Shown here one piece after another: positions 34,389 through 43,748 of a stretch of 52,613 bases of DNA. The translations under genes and the position numbers were made by a program. The first letter of the stretch is position 1; the number at the start of each line of letters is the position of its first letter. The notes beneath the pieces were generated by a model. The model was given only the letters and a program-made list of their open reading frames with translations, searched no databases and was not told the origin of the DNA. This DNA is from Bacteroidales bacterium. Lineage in GTDB: Bacteria; Bacteroidota; Bacteroidia; Bacteroidales; UBA932. The stretch spans positions 1-52,613 of the forward strand of contig JAQYTJ010000030.1 of NCBI GenBank assembly GCA_028724885.1. Direction: 5' to 3'.

Positions 34389-35732
34389 TCAGATTATTCC
34401 CTGCTCGAGCATAGCCTGAGCGACCTTCATGAAACCAGCGATATTCGCGCCCTTAACGTAATCTACCGTTCCGTCAGGCTGAGTCCCGAACTTGACGCAC
34501 TGCTCGTGGATGCTCTCCATAATCCAGTGAAGTTTATCGTCCACTTCCTGCGCTGACCAGCTGATATGCTGGGCATTCTGGGTCATCTCAATACCTGAAG
34601 TAGCGACTCCTCCTGCGTTCACTGCCTTTCCAGGGGCAAACAGGATGCCATTGTGCTGGAAGAAATGTATGGCACCAGGCTGGCATCCCATGTTGGACAC
34701 CTCGCAGCAGCACCAACAGCCATTAGCCTTAAGTTCCTTTGCATCGTCCTCGCTCAGCTCATTCTGGAATGCGCAAGGAAGAGCAATGTCGCAAGGGATG
34801 CTCCAAGCCTTCTTTCCAGGAAGGAATTCGACCTTCCCGGGGAATTTGTCAGCAAGATCTTGCACCTTATCCCTATTGGAAGAACGCATTACAAGCATGT
34901 AGTCGTTCATCTCAGGAGTCATTCCATCAGGAATATGGCAGGCTCCGTCTGGACCGCTAATGGCTACGACCTTCGCCCCAAGCTGAGTAGCTTTCTTAAC
35001 GGCTCCCCACGCTACGTTCCCGAAGCCAGAAATGCAGACCTTCTTGTCCTTGATATCCTTTCCTGCATGATGAAGTACATGCTGGGCGAAATAGAGCGCG
35101 CCGAAACCAGTAGCTTCCGGACGAAGGATAGAGCCTCCCCACGTAGCTCCCTTTCCAGTGAGCACTCCAGTATGGTATTCCTGGGCAAGCTTCTGGTACA
35201 TTCCATTCAGGAAACCAATTTCGCGGCCGCCTACGCCGACGTCACCAGCAGGGATATCCTGGTCAGGACCTATGCAACGCCAGAGTTCAAGCATGAACGC
35301 CTGGCAGAAGCGCATAATTTCAGCGTTAGACTTGCCTACCGGATCGAAATCGGAGCCACCCTTGGCACCACCCATAGGCAGAGTCGTAAGGGCATTCTTG
35401 AATATCTGCTCGAAGGCCAAGAATTTCAGCATTGAAGGGGTAACTGCCTTGTGGAAACGAAGACCTCCCTTGTAAGGACCGATTGCAGAGTTGAACTGAA
35501 CTCGGTAGCCAAGGTTTGTCTGAACATCCCCGTTGTCGTCAACCCACACAATGCGGAAAGTATAAATTCTGTCTGGCTCGACTAGTCTCTCGACTATCTT
35601 AGCTTTCTCAAATTCCGGATGCTGATTGTAAACATCTTCAATTGACTCAAGAACCTCCTGCACAGCCTGCAGATATTCTTTCTCTGTAGGGTACTTGGCC
35701 TGGAGACGGGCCATTATTTCTATAGTTTTCAT
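34389..35732 (-). CDS. gdhA: Glutamate dehydrogenase, NADP-type hexameric family
   Basis: Interconverts 2-oxoglutarate plus ammonia and glutamate. 447 aa from ATG 35732; the frame also extends to a TTG at 35759, which is less likely. Seen: QFNSAIGPYKGGLRFH, catalytic-region LPMGGAKGGSDFDP (K124), DIPAGDVGVGGREIG, the Rossmann ISGFGNVAWGA and the FAPGKAVNAGGVATSG loop. Odd point: the substrate-side segment usually read CxxEGANMPST is C339-W-C-C-C-E-V-S-N-M-G-C-Q here, with five cysteines and no GANMP. It is the third gene after korA and korB, linking 2-oxoglutarate production directly to ammonia assimilation. Confidence 0.95.
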   Translation of the reverse strand: MKTIEIMARLQAKYPTEKEYLQAVQEVLESIEDVYNQHPEFEKAKIVERLVEPDRIYTFRIVWVDDNGDVQTNLGYRVQFNSAIGPYKGGLRFHKAVTPSMLKFLAFEQIFKNALTTLPMGGAKGGSDFDPVGKSNAEIMRFCQAFMLELWRCIGPDQDIPAGDVGVGGREIGFLNGMYQKLAQEYHTGVLTGKGATWGGSILRPEATGFGALYFAQHVLHHAGKDIKDKKVCISGFGNVAWGAVKKATQLGAKVVAISGPDGACHIPDGMTPEMNDYMLVMRSSNRDKVQDLADKFPGKVEFLPGKKAWSIPCDIALPCAFQNELSEDDAKELKANGCWCCCEVSNMGCQPGAIHFFQHNGILFAPGKAVNAGGVATSGIEMTQNAQHISWSAQEVDDKLHWIMESIHEQCVKFGTQPDGTVDYVKGANIAGFMKVAQAMLEQGII

Positions 35733-35773
35733 ATAATTAAATGGTGTAATACAACACAAATTTTAAATATTCA

Positions 35774-36793
35774 TTATTTGATTTCCCATGTTGAGCCGCT
35801 CCGCAGAAGGTCGTCCACGCAATGAATCTTGCTCTTGCGCATGACATCCTTCACTTGGTCGCGCACTCCATCATCATAAGTGATGTCTTCCACATCTCTA
35901 ATGACTCCAAGAGCCACCGGCAGATCCGGACCTTTCATATCTGCTAGCGCCATTTGAAGGCCTAAGTTGTTGGCGTGGGCATCATGAATGAGGATATCTT
36001 CTTCCTTGTAGCCATTCTCGCCAATAGTAACAGCCTTGATACGATTATCTTCAAAGACAAGACCCTTATCATTATTTTTCCCGAATATCATCCTTTCACC
36101 TTGACGGAGAACAACTGTCCTGTCAGGACGAACCGCAGGATCGGCAATCTCTTTATGAGCGCCGTCATTGAATATCACGCAGTTTGTCAGCATCTCCATC
36201 ACTGAGCAGCCATCATGCAAAGCCGCAGCGGTCATTATTTCCTCATTCAACTTCAGATCTACATCAAGAGAACGAGCGAAAAATGTGCCTTTCGCACCCA
36301 GAACCAAGGAACCCGGATCGAATGGGTGCTCTACGGTACCATACGGAGATGTTTTCGTTATGGCTCCGAATTTGGAAGTAGGAGAATACTGCCCCTTCGT
36401 TAGACCATAAATCCTATTATTGAATAATATGATATTTATATCAATATTTCGTCTTATTGCATGGATGAAATGATTGCCTCCTATCGCGAGCGCATCGCCA
36501 TCGCCACAAGCCTGCCAGACAGTAAGCCAAGGATTAGCTACCTTGATGCCAGTAGAAACTGCCGTGGCACGGCCATGAATGCTATGGAAACCGTATGTAT
36601 CCATGTAGTAAGGTAGACGCGACGAGCATCCGATTCCGGACACTACGACGTAACGCTCTTTCTCGTAACCAAGAGCCTGGCTGACTTTTGGGAGAGCCCT
36701 CTGCAATGCAGCCAGAACAGCATGGTCGCCGCATCCAGGGCACCAACGTACCTCCTGATCACTTTTGAAATCCTTGAATGTCAATGTTGCCAT
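35774..36793 (-). CDS. korB: 2-oxoglutarate:ferredoxin oxidoreductase, beta subunit
   Basis: Thiamine-diphosphate subunit of a 2-oxoacid:ferredoxin oxidoreductase, which interconverts 2-oxoglutarate and succinyl-CoA with reduced ferredoxin. 339 aa. WCPGCGDHAVL (17-27) and GIGCSSR supply cysteines for the [4Fe-4S] cluster; the TPP motif is GDGDALAIGGNHFIHA followed by NINIILFNN-like sequence. Pair and operon with korA (three-base gap) and gdhA support 2-oxoglutarate as the substrate, although pyruvate or other 2-oxoacids remain possible. Confidence 0.93.
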   Translation of the reverse strand: MATLTFKDFKSDQEVRWCPGCGDHAVLAALQRALPKVSQALGYEKERYVVVSGIGCSSRLPYYMDTYGFHSIHGRATAVSTGIKVANPWLTVWQACGDGDALAIGGNHFIHAIRRNIDINIILFNNRIYGLTKGQYSPTSKFGAITKTSPYGTVEHPFDPGSLVLGAKGTFFARSLDVDLKLNEEIMTAAALHDGCSVMEMLTNCVIFNDGAHKEIADPAVRPDRTVVLRQGERMIFGKNNDKGLVFEDNRIKAVTIGENGYKEEDILIHDAHANNLGLQMALADMKGPDLPVALGVIRDVEDITYDDGVRDQVKDVMRKSKIHCVDDLLRSGSTWEIK

Positions 36794-36796
36794 AAT

Positions 36797-38644
36797 CTAG
36801 ATCTCCTTATTTATTGCCTCAACCAGCTCCTTTACGAGGAATGGCTGACCCTGAACTTTATTGCATTTGTCGTATTTGAAGTCTGGCAGACGGTCGCGTA
36901 GGTAAGCGCAGAACTGACCGCTGTTCAGCTCACAGACGAGAATTTTCTCGAATTTAGAGAATACATCCTTAGTGTTCTTAGGAAGAGGATTGATATAGTC
37001 GAAATGAGCGAAAGACACGTTCTTGCCTTTCTCCCTCTCCTCATCTACGGCACTTTTTATGTGACCATAAGTTCCGCCCCAGCCAACTACGAGCAGTTTC
37101 CCGGAATCAGGGCCATCAACCTTGAGCTCCGGAATGAAATCGGCAATCTTGGCCACCTTAGCGGCACGCTCATTCACCATAACCTGGTGATTCGCCGGAT
37201 CTGAAGAAAGCACGCCCTCGTGGTTTTTTTCCAGTCCGCCAACTCTATGCTCTAAACCTTTCTGCCCAGGAATAGCCCACTGCGGAACCATAGTCTCAGG
37301 ATTTCTCTTGAAAGGATGGAATCGCTCCCCTTCTTTAAGCACTCCGCGTGCAAATGGAGGCTTGATCTCAGGATAGTCAGCCATGGTCGGAATGTGCCAA
37401 GGCTCGCTGCCATTCCCAAGGAAACCCTCTGACAACAAAATCACAGGGGTCATGTGTTCAAGCGCTATCTTTGCCGCATTGAATGCGGCGTTGAAGCAAT
37501 CAGCTGGAGAATGTGCAGCTATTACCGGAATTGGACACTCGCCGTTTCTTCCGTACAGAGCTTGCGACAAGTCTGTTTGCTCTGTCTTGGTAGGGATTCC
37601 CGTTGATGGGCCAGCTCTCTGAACATCGACCACGACAAGTGGCAGTTCGGTCATTACAGCCAAACCCAGGGCCTCGCTCTTTAAAGAGAAGCCAGGGCCG
37701 GAAGTAGTGGTAACAGCCAGATTGCCTGCAAAAGAAGCACCTATGGCGGTGCATATTCCCGAAATCTCGTCCTCGGCTTGTAATGTTTTGCAGCCGAGAC
37801 TCTTATAAATGGCAAGCTCCTCTAGTATGGCTGTTGCTGGAGTAATCGGATAAGAGCCACAGAACAGAGGAAGCCCAGATTTCTCAGATGCGGCCAGCAA
37901 GCCCCATGCAACAGCTTGATTCCCAGTAATATTCCTATAAAGTCCCGGTTCAAGGCTCTTCGCAGGCTTCACCATGTAAGTATTCGGGATAAGTTGTATG
38001 TTCGCCGCATAATTATAGCCGTCTTTCAGCACCTTCTCATTTGGTCCTACCATTTCGGGGTGCTTCTTGGCGAATTTTCCTTCGATATAGCTATTGACAT
38101 ACTCAAGAGGACGGCCATAAATGAAGCAAGCCATGCCTAGCGTGAACATATTCTTACACTTAAGAATAGACTTCTGATCCATGCCGCAGTCTTTGAGGCT
38201 TTCCTTAGTAAGAGTGGTGATAGGAGAAGGTATTATTATCCTATCCTCTACTCCCAATTCAAGAAAAACATTATCCGTCTTGAATCCAGCTTTCTTAATC
38301 AATTCATCCGTGAATGAATCGACATCGATTAGAATCATGGCAGTTGGCTTGCACCACTTTGCATTCGCTTTGAGTGCAGCAGGATTCATTGCGATCAGCA
38401 GGTCGCAGTAATCTCCCGGAGTGTTGACTTTAGTGCTGCCAATGTGCACCTGAAAGCCAGAAACACCAGAAACAGTTCCATGCGGTGCCCTGATTTCCGC
38501 TGGATAGTCAGGGAATGTTGACAGGTCGTTTCCAGCAATCGCAGAAGTATTGGCGAACAAAGAGCCAGTAAGCTGCATGCCATCACCGGAATCGCCAGCG
38601 AACCTAATCACCACATCTTTTGTATCAATTACCTTGTGTTGCAT
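36797..38644 (-). CDS. korA: 2-oxoglutarate:ferredoxin oxidoreductase, alpha subunit with fused gamma domain
   Basis: 615-aa subunit in which the gamma domain (about 1-190, IRFAGDSGDGMQLTGSLFAN at the start) is fused to the alpha pyrimidine-binding and C-terminal domains, the usual form of KorA/OorA in this phylum. Core features: GNQAVAWGLLAASEKSGLP, the AEDEISGICTAIGASFAG segment and the TTSGPGFSLKSEALGLA motif. Together with KorB it forms an oxygen-sensitive complex in anaerobic central metabolism. It opens the operon; a TAAATTTG box lies at 38685-38692. Confidence 0.93.
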   Translation of the reverse strand: MQHKVIDTKDVVIRFAGDSGDGMQLTGSLFANTSAIAGNDLSTFPDYPAEIRAPHGTVSGVSGFQVHIGSTKVNTPGDYCDLLIAMNPAALKANAKWCKPTAMILIDVDSFTDELIKKAGFKTDNVFLELGVEDRIIIPSPITTLTKESLKDCGMDQKSILKCKNMFTLGMACFIYGRPLEYVNSYIEGKFAKKHPEMVGPNEKVLKDGYNYAANIQLIPNTYMVKPAKSLEPGLYRNITGNQAVAWGLLAASEKSGLPLFCGSYPITPATAILEELAIYKSLGCKTLQAEDEISGICTAIGASFAGNLAVTTTSGPGFSLKSEALGLAVMTELPLVVVDVQRAGPSTGIPTKTEQTDLSQALYGRNGECPIPVIAAHSPADCFNAAFNAAKIALEHMTPVILLSEGFLGNGSEPWHIPTMADYPEIKPPFARGVLKEGERFHPFKRNPETMVPQWAIPGQKGLEHRVGGLEKNHEGVLSSDPANHQVMVNERAAKVAKIADFIPELKVDGPDSGKLLVVGWGGTYGHIKSAVDEEREKGKNVSFAHFDYINPLPKNTKDVFSKFEKILVCELNSGQFCAYLRDRLPDFKYDKCNKVQGQPFLVKELVEAINKEI

Positions 38645-38684
38645 TACTTGTTACAGTTTTTAGCGCAATAATTATATAACGTTG

Positions 38685-38692
38685 CAAATTTA
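38685..38692 (-). promoter_or_regulatory. -7 box of korA-korB-gdhA
   Basis: TAAATTTG on the minus strand 41 bases upstream of the korA ATG; predicted leader about 35 nt. The upstream -33 element is not clear. Confidence 0.55.
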
Positions 38693-38752
38693 TATAATTT
38701 ACCAAATATTTCATAACAATTCCGAAGAAAAACGTTTTATTTTTTGCGCAAT

Positions 38753-38773
38753 AAAAAAGACAGGCAATGCCTG
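38753..38773 (-). terminator. Terminator after skp
   Basis: CAGGC-ATT-GCCTG hairpin on the minus strand followed by six U, 26 bases after the skp stop. It closes the nadK-uppS-bamA-skp unit. Confidence 0.8.
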
Positions 38774-38798
38774 CCTCCTCTGAATCTCTATATTAATG

Positions 38799-39398
38799 CT
38801 ATTTAGCAGTGCCAGTTGCGGAACCAGTAGCGCTAGCGGCAGATTCCTGCTTAGCCTGAAGCTCCTTCTGCAAAGACTCTATCGTCCTGCCTTCTGGTAT
38901 ATTCAGTGCTTTTCTTGCCTCAGGAGTAAGGTCCTTGCTCTGCGAAGGGTCAACATAAATATATTGTGATGAATCGAAAACGAAAACATATCCGCCAGCC
39001 TTCGCAATCTTTTCTACTGCCTTACGAGCCTTGTCGTAAATAGGTGTCATAAGCTGCTCGTTTTGCTGCTGGAGCTCTTGCTGGATGGACTGTTGGAACT
39101 CCTGAATTCTGTTCTGGATGTCTCCAAGTTCCTTCTCCTTGCTTTCCCTGATGGCAGCCGTCCATGTGGACTGCTTCTGCTGGTACTCGTTATATTTCGT
39201 CTGAGCTTCTTCAACCATGCTCTGATAAGTCTCATTGGCTTCCTTCTGTGCAGCCGCCATCGTAGACCTTGCGTTATCGGACTCCGGCATAAGAGTCACA
39301 AGCTCATTGAAGTTGACATGAGCTAATTTCACCTGCGCAGAGGTGGCTAACGTAAACAATGCCATAACGGCAATCAATGCGATTTTCTTCATATTCAT
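38799..39398 (-). CDS. OmpH/Skp-family periplasmic chaperone
   Basis: 199-aa exported chaperone that holds unfolded outer-membrane proteins for the Bam complex. Signal peptide at 1-21 (TLATSAQ), core starting VKLAHVNFNELVTLMPE, then a long coiled coil (about 45-115, rich in Gln and Glu) forming the tentacles, a GGYVFVFDSSQYIYVDP strand segment, and a low-complexity Ala-Ser-Gly-Thr tail. It follows bamA, the expected partner, with 52 bases between. Two ATGs (39398 and 39392) are possible starts. A second family member lies at 43749. Confidence 0.9.
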   Translation of the reverse strand: MNMKKIALIAVMALFTLATSAQVKLAHVNFNELVTLMPESDNARSTMAAAQKEANETYQSMVEEAQTKYNEYQQKQSTWTAAIRESKEKELGDIQNRIQEFQQSIQQELQQQNEQLMTPIYDKARKAVEKIAKAGGYVFVFDSSQYIYVDPSQSKDLTPEARKALNIPEGRTIESLQKELQAKQESAASATGSATGTAK

Positions 39399-39450
39399 AA
39401 ATAAATTTTAGTTATCATTTTAGTAAATCGATCACAAAATTAAGAAATTA

Positions 39451-42078
39451 TTAGAATTGTTGTCCTATCACGAAATGGAACTGGCTTCCGCCCTTCTGCC
39501 GCTTCGGCGAATTGTCTCTGTCGAAACCATATCCCCAGTCAACGCCCAGAAGGCCAATCATAGGCAAGAATACCCTCACGCCAACACCTGCAGACCGCTT
39601 AATCTGGAAAGGATTGACATCTTTGATGTCCGACCAGCAATTTCCGCCTTCCAAGAATCCTAGCACGAAAATAGTGGACTGAGGTTGCAGAATCACAGGA
39701 TAACGCAACTCGACAGTAAACTTATCATAGACATTGCCTGCAAAATAGCTAGTATTATATGTCGAGACCGCCTCCGGTGTCAGCGAGTAATCCTCATATC
39801 CACGCAGCGCTATAATATCTGAGCCATAGGTATCGTATCCAGACATTCCGCTTCCGCCAACCCTGAAGCCCTCGAAAGGAGAATAGCCCCATTTCCTATT
39901 ATAATATCCAAGATATCCAAACTGAGCCTTCCCCATGATGACTAAGTCGCCGATTATCTTCTGATACGTCTCTGCGCTAAACTTCACCTTCCAGTACTCA
40001 ATCCATCTGTACCTGTCGCGAGAAGACCATTTATCGTAGTTGATGTCTTTATAACTATCTACGCGTACTGGCTTTCCTGATGCATCCAAAGTTCCTTTAT
40101 CATTCTTTCTGAACAAAGAATATGGCGGAGTGAGCTGCAATGTAGTAGAAAAGACAGACCCTTGGCGAGGATAAATCTGCTGATCAGTGGATGTCCTTGA
40201 CAGACTGGCCGTGTAACTGATGTTATGAGAAATGCCATCTGAGAAAAGGTAATATCCGTTGTACCAGTTTTTCAGGTCGTACGTCTGCCAGCTCAAGCCA
40301 TTATATAAAGTGAAATAATTATCCGGCCATTTCAGCCTTGTTCCAATGCCGCCAGAAAAGCCATATACCTGCATGACTTTAGAATTGCTCAGCATGCCTA
40401 GAACTATCGAGGAATTAGTCTGCCTTGAATAGTATGTGTTGATGCTGAAAGAGGTTGGCTTTTTCCCGAACAACCAAGGCTCAGTGAATCCGAATATTGC
40501 CGAAGTATAATACGTTCCGTTCGTCTGCAAACGCAAAGACAGGCTCTGAGCATCCCCCAAAGGCACAGGCCTCCAAGCACCCTTGTCGAACATTCGCCTC
40601 GTGGAGAAGTTATTGAAGTTTACGCCGACCGTCGCTACGAATGTATTGCCGCCCCAGCCTCCGGAGAGTTCCAGCTGACTGGAAGGCTTTTCAGTAACGT
40701 TATATATTATGTCTACTGTATTGTTTGCTTGATTAGGCACGATCGAATAGCCGCCTTCCTTGGATATTGTCTCAGGGTCGAACTGTCCCAGAGAAGCGAT
40801 TTCTCTTATGGACCTTTCGAAGTCAGTCTGGCTGAACAAATCCCCGGGACGAGTGAATATCTGGCGTCTGACTACCCTCTCATTAGTAAGGTCATTCCCA
40901 TTTATGACGATATTGTTCAGAGTGGCCTGCTTGCCTTCCGATATCCTCATCTCGACATCAACAGAGTCGTTCTCGATGTTCAGCTCCACAGGCATTACCT
41001 GGAAGAAGAGATAACCCTCGTCGCGGTATAGCTTCGAAACAGCGTAGTCGTTCTGCTTGTCACCACCAAAGAGCCTCTTCTGCATCGTGACCACATCGTA
41101 TGGATCCCCTTTCTTAATATTCAGAATCTGATTCAGCTGGTCTGCCGAATGCACCGAGTTCCCTGTCCAAGTGATGTTTCTGAAATAATATTTGTCACCC
41201 TGATCAAATTTGAAATCGATTCCAAGCCTACCCGGCTCTACATAATAAATGGAATCTTTCAATATCCTGGCATCGCGATAGCCGGCCTCGTTGAATTTGC
41301 TTATGAGATTCTTCTTGTCGTTAGGGTATTCCTTTTCATTGAACTTCTTGCTGCTAAAGAAGTTATATATCTTCTTTGCCTTCGTCTTCTTCATGGACTT
41401 GGCCAGTTTGAAGTCCGATACTCCCGTATTTCCCTCGAAATTAATGTCTCGGATTTTAATCTTCAGCCCCTTATCCACCTCGAAAGTAACTCTAATCAAG
41501 TTTTTAAGCATGGGATCAGGCTCAGACTTGACGTTCACCTCGCAATTCAGGAAACCTTTTTCAGAATAATAACGTTTGATGATTCCTATGGATGTCCTGG
41601 CTACGTAATCAGAGTACTCGCCACCTCTTCGAAGCTTCAGTCTTTCCTCCAAATCTTTTTTCTCGCTCTTCTTAACGCCAGTAAACAGCCACGAAGACAC
41701 TCTAGGACGCTCTTTGACATCTATAACGAAAAAAGCGGAGTCTCCGCCAGCGCTCAGGTGGTCAATCACCAAGGAAACATCTTCAAACTTATTCTGAGCC
41801 CACAACCTGTCCACTACAGAAGACATGGCATCGCTAGGAACGGTCACCATGAGACCTTTCGCGAGACCCGTGAGAGAAATAATTTGATTGTTGCTGTAAG
41901 ACTTGTTTCCTCGCACTGTGACATCCCCGATGATGTAACTCTTCGGGTTATCATAGTCCACTTCTATATAATTCGCAGCTAAGGTGTCCTTGACATCTTG
42001 CCCCATCAGCGAGAAGTTCGCCAGAAGCAATGTCAGAGCGCCTGCAATTCTGTATATATTCATTAAACCAAATTTCAT
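39451..42078 (-). CDS. bamA: Outer-membrane protein assembly factor BamA
   Basis: Central pore of the Bam machine that folds barrels into the outer membrane. 875 aa from ATG 42078: signal peptide (ANFSLMGQ), five POTRA domains (about 60-460; IGDVTVRGNKSYSNNQIISL opens the first) and a 16-strand barrel with the VGGSGMSGYDTYGSDIIALRGYE lid-loop region late in the protein and terminal HFVIGQQF. The VRGF-type motif of many BamA proteins appears here as LRGYE. The frame continues to 42105, but an internal TATATTTG box at 42093-42100 argues against it; ATG 42063 is another possible start. It follows uppS and precedes skp. Confidence 0.94.
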   Translation of the reverse strand: MKFGLMNIYRIAGALTLLLANFSLMGQDVKDTLAANYIEVDYDNPKSYIIGDVTVRGNKSYSNNQIISLTGLAKGLMVTVPSDAMSSVVDRLWAQNKFEDVSLVIDHLSAGGDSAFFVIDVKERPRVSSWLFTGVKKSEKKDLEERLKLRRGGEYSDYVARTSIGIIKRYYSEKGFLNCEVNVKSEPDPMLKNLIRVTFEVDKGLKIKIRDINFEGNTGVSDFKLAKSMKKTKAKKIYNFFSSKKFNEKEYPNDKKNLISKFNEAGYRDARILKDSIYYVEPGRLGIDFKFDQGDKYYFRNITWTGNSVHSADQLNQILNIKKGDPYDVVTMQKRLFGGDKQNDYAVSKLYRDEGYLFFQVMPVELNIENDSVDVEMRISEGKQATLNNIVINGNDLTNERVVRRQIFTRPGDLFSQTDFERSIREIASLGQFDPETISKEGGYSIVPNQANNTVDIIYNVTEKPSSQLELSGGWGGNTFVATVGVNFNNFSTRRMFDKGAWRPVPLGDAQSLSLRLQTNGTYYTSAIFGFTEPWLFGKKPTSFSINTYYSRQTNSSIVLGMLSNSKVMQVYGFSGGIGTRLKWPDNYFTLYNGLSWQTYDLKNWYNGYYLFSDGISHNISYTASLSRTSTDQQIYPRQGSVFSTTLQLTPPYSLFRKNDKGTLDASGKPVRVDSYKDINYDKWSSRDRYRWIEYWKVKFSAETYQKIIGDLVIMGKAQFGYLGYYNRKWGYSPFEGFRVGGSGMSGYDTYGSDIIALRGYEDYSLTPEAVSTYNTSYFAGNVYDKFTVELRYPVILQPQSTIFVLGFLEGGNCWSDIKDVNPFQIKRSAGVGVRVFLPMIGLLGVDWGYGFDRDNSPKRQKGGSQFHFVIGQQF

Positions 42079-42092
42079 GGATTTCAGAGTTG

Positions 42093-42100
42093 CAAATATA
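42093..42100 (-). promoter_or_regulatory. Possible internal promoter for bamA-skp
   Basis: TATATTTG on the minus strand between uppS and bamA, just past the uppS stop. It would let bamA and skp be transcribed apart from nadK-uppS and helps to choose the bamA start. Confidence 0.5.
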
Positions 42101-42105
42101 AGCAA

Positions 42106-42831
42106 TTATTTAACTTTTCCATATCGGCGGTCGCGTTTGCCATACTCTTCTAGAGCAAGCCGGAAATTTTCTTTCCCAAAATCAGGCCAAAGAGCGTCGG
42201 CTGAATAAAATTCAGAATATGCGCCCTGCCAGAGAAGATAATTGCTTATTCTCTTCTCGCCCGAAGTTCTTATCACCAGATCCGGATCTGGAATTCCATA
42301 TGTTACTAAAAACCTATCGAAATCATCTACCCCCAGAGATTCCAATTTTTCAGGATTCCCCGAATACTCCAAAGCCATTTTTTTAGCAGCTTGAAGAATA
42401 TCCCATTTCCCACTATAACTTAAGAATATGATTAATGTCAGCAGAGGCACCTTGCCTTCAGCAGGTTCAGTATCAGCCTCAGCCTTCGAAATAGCCGAAC
42501 GCAGCTCTGGGGAAAGCCTTTCAAGGTTTCCAAGCACCTTGAATTTCACGCCTTTCTCTTTCAACGAAGGAATCTCTTTTTGAATAGCCTGCATCATGAG
42601 ACTCATCAAGCCTGAGACCTCACTATCCGGCCTGCCCCAGTTCTCCTCAGAAAAAGCAAAGAGCGAGAGATATTTTACCCCGCTCTCGGCCGCAGCCTCG
42701 ACGCAAGCCCTAACGCTCTCTACGCCTGCAGCATGACCGTAAACACGTTCTTTCCCCTTCTCTTTCGCCCATCTTCCGTTCCCATCCATGATAATGGAAA
42801 CGTGCGTAGGAATGTTACTGCTAGAATTCAT
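42106..42831 (-). CDS. uppS: Undecaprenyl diphosphate synthase (isoprenyl transferase)
   Basis: Cis-prenyltransferase that makes the C55 lipid carrier for peptidoglycan and O-antigen. 241 aa. Catalytic Asp16 in IMDGNGRWAKEKG, the YGHAAGVESV basic helix, FAFSEENWGRP and the C-terminal RTSGEKRISNYLLWQGAYSE segment are all present, where the usual RxSxxxRxSNFL is conserved. Its start overlaps the nadK stop by four bases (ATGA). Cotranscription with nadK, bamA and skp groups cell-envelope supply with membrane assembly. Confidence 0.96.
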   Translation of the reverse strand: MNSSSNIPTHVSIIMDGNGRWAKEKGKERVYGHAAGVESVRACVEAAAESGVKYLSLFAFSEENWGRPDSEVSGLMSLMMQAIQKEIPSLKEKGVKFKVLGNLERLSPELRSAISKAEADTEPAEGKVPLLTLIIFLSYSGKWDILQAAKKMALEYSGNPEKLESLGVDDFDRFLVTYGIPDPDLVIRTSGEKRISNYLLWQGAYSEFYSADALWPDFGKENFRLALEEYGKRDRRYGKVK

Positions 42832-43670
42832 CGTTTATCCACGTTGTTTCTAATATCCTCACCCCAGAAAAGTTTGGCAGTGAGCGCTTTAAAGAAATTC
42901 GACTTTGCAAGATGCACCTTCTTAAGCGAAAATTGTGCCACCTCTACGCATATCGCAGCGTCTGGTCTCAGAATCAGGCTCCGATTATCCATGGACATCT
43001 GGACACGTTCATCTCGGCAGCGCATCCGAATTTTTATCTTCGTAGAGTCGGGGACGATAAGAGGCCGCACATTCAAGTTGTGAGGCGCAATAGGAGCTAT
43101 GATTAGGACCTTGGAATCAGGGGTGCAGATCGGACCGCCCACGCTTAATGAATATGCCGTGGAGCCGCTACTCGTAGAAACCAGCAAGCCATCTGCCCAA
43201 TATGTCGGAATGTCTTCTCCGTTAACCGAGACATCGATGCCTAAAATAGCAGCCCCTGAGCGGTGCACGGAGATTTCGTTAAGAGCATAGGGCCAGAAAG
43301 AACTCTCTGACTCAATAATTTCTCCCTCCACAGAAGCTTTCAGCAAAGCCCTGTCTTCAATTGAATATGTCCCTGCCGACAAGGCATCCGCAGCTTCTTC
43401 TGGCGTATATTCTGACAGGAAGCCGACCCTCCCCATGTTCACTCCTATGATCGGAATGCCGCTCTCACACACTCGTTTAGAAGCCGAAAGAAAAGTCCCG
43501 TCCCCTCCCAAGCTCATAACCATCCCCGTGTCAGCAGAGAGATCTTTGCTCGAATGAATCTCGCTGAAACTGAAGCCAGATTTTTTCAATCGCTCGCAAA
43601 TCGAAATAAACCGCTTATCCCCTTTCAGCGCGGTATTTCTTGCATAAACCGCTATATTCATAATATTCAT
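42828..43670 (-). CDS. nadK: NAD kinase
   Basis: Phosphorylates NAD to NADP in the cytoplasm. 280 aa. The GGDGTFL motif (55-61) carries the catalytic Asp, NMGRVGFLSE follows, and the second conserved region STSSGSTAYSLSVGGPI lies near 170. An ATG at 43661 is an alternative start three codons in. It leads the nadK-uppS-bamA-skp unit and diverges from a second skp-like gene at 43749, with 78 bases between. Confidence 0.95.
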   Translation of the reverse strand: MNIMNIAVYARNTALKGDKRFISICERLKKSGFSFSEIHSSKDLSADTGMVMSLGGDGTFLSASKRVCESGIPIIGVNMGRVGFLSEYTPEEAADALSAGTYSIEDRALLKASVEGEIIESESSFWPYALNEISVHRSGAAILGIDVSVNGEDIPTYWADGLLVSTSSGSTAYSLSVGGPICTPDSKVLIIAPIAPHNLNVRPLIVPDSTKIKIRMRCRDERVQMSMDNRSLILRPDAAICVEVAQFSLKKVHLAKSNFFKALTAKLFWGEDIRNNVDKR

Positions 43671-43704
43671 ATCGCTAAGGTAGGTATTTTTGTAATATTT
43701 TATT

Positions 43705-43712
43705 TAATTTTG
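43705..43712 (+). promoter_or_regulatory. -7 box for the second skp-like gene
   Basis: TAATTTTG, 36 bases before the ATG at 43749, in the divergent gap with nadK. Confidence 0.5.
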
Positions 43713-43748
43713 TCCGTTTAAGAGAAACTAAGAATAAAAGAAAATATC

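Noticed and set aside
34653..35435. 260-aa plus-strand open frame
   Set aside because: Antisense to gdhA, whose motifs are intact.
35733..35759. TTG start for gdhA
   Set aside because: ATG at 35732 gives the usual family length and a normal N-terminus.
41149..41982. 277-aa plus-strand open frame
   Set aside because: Antisense to the POTRA region of bamA.
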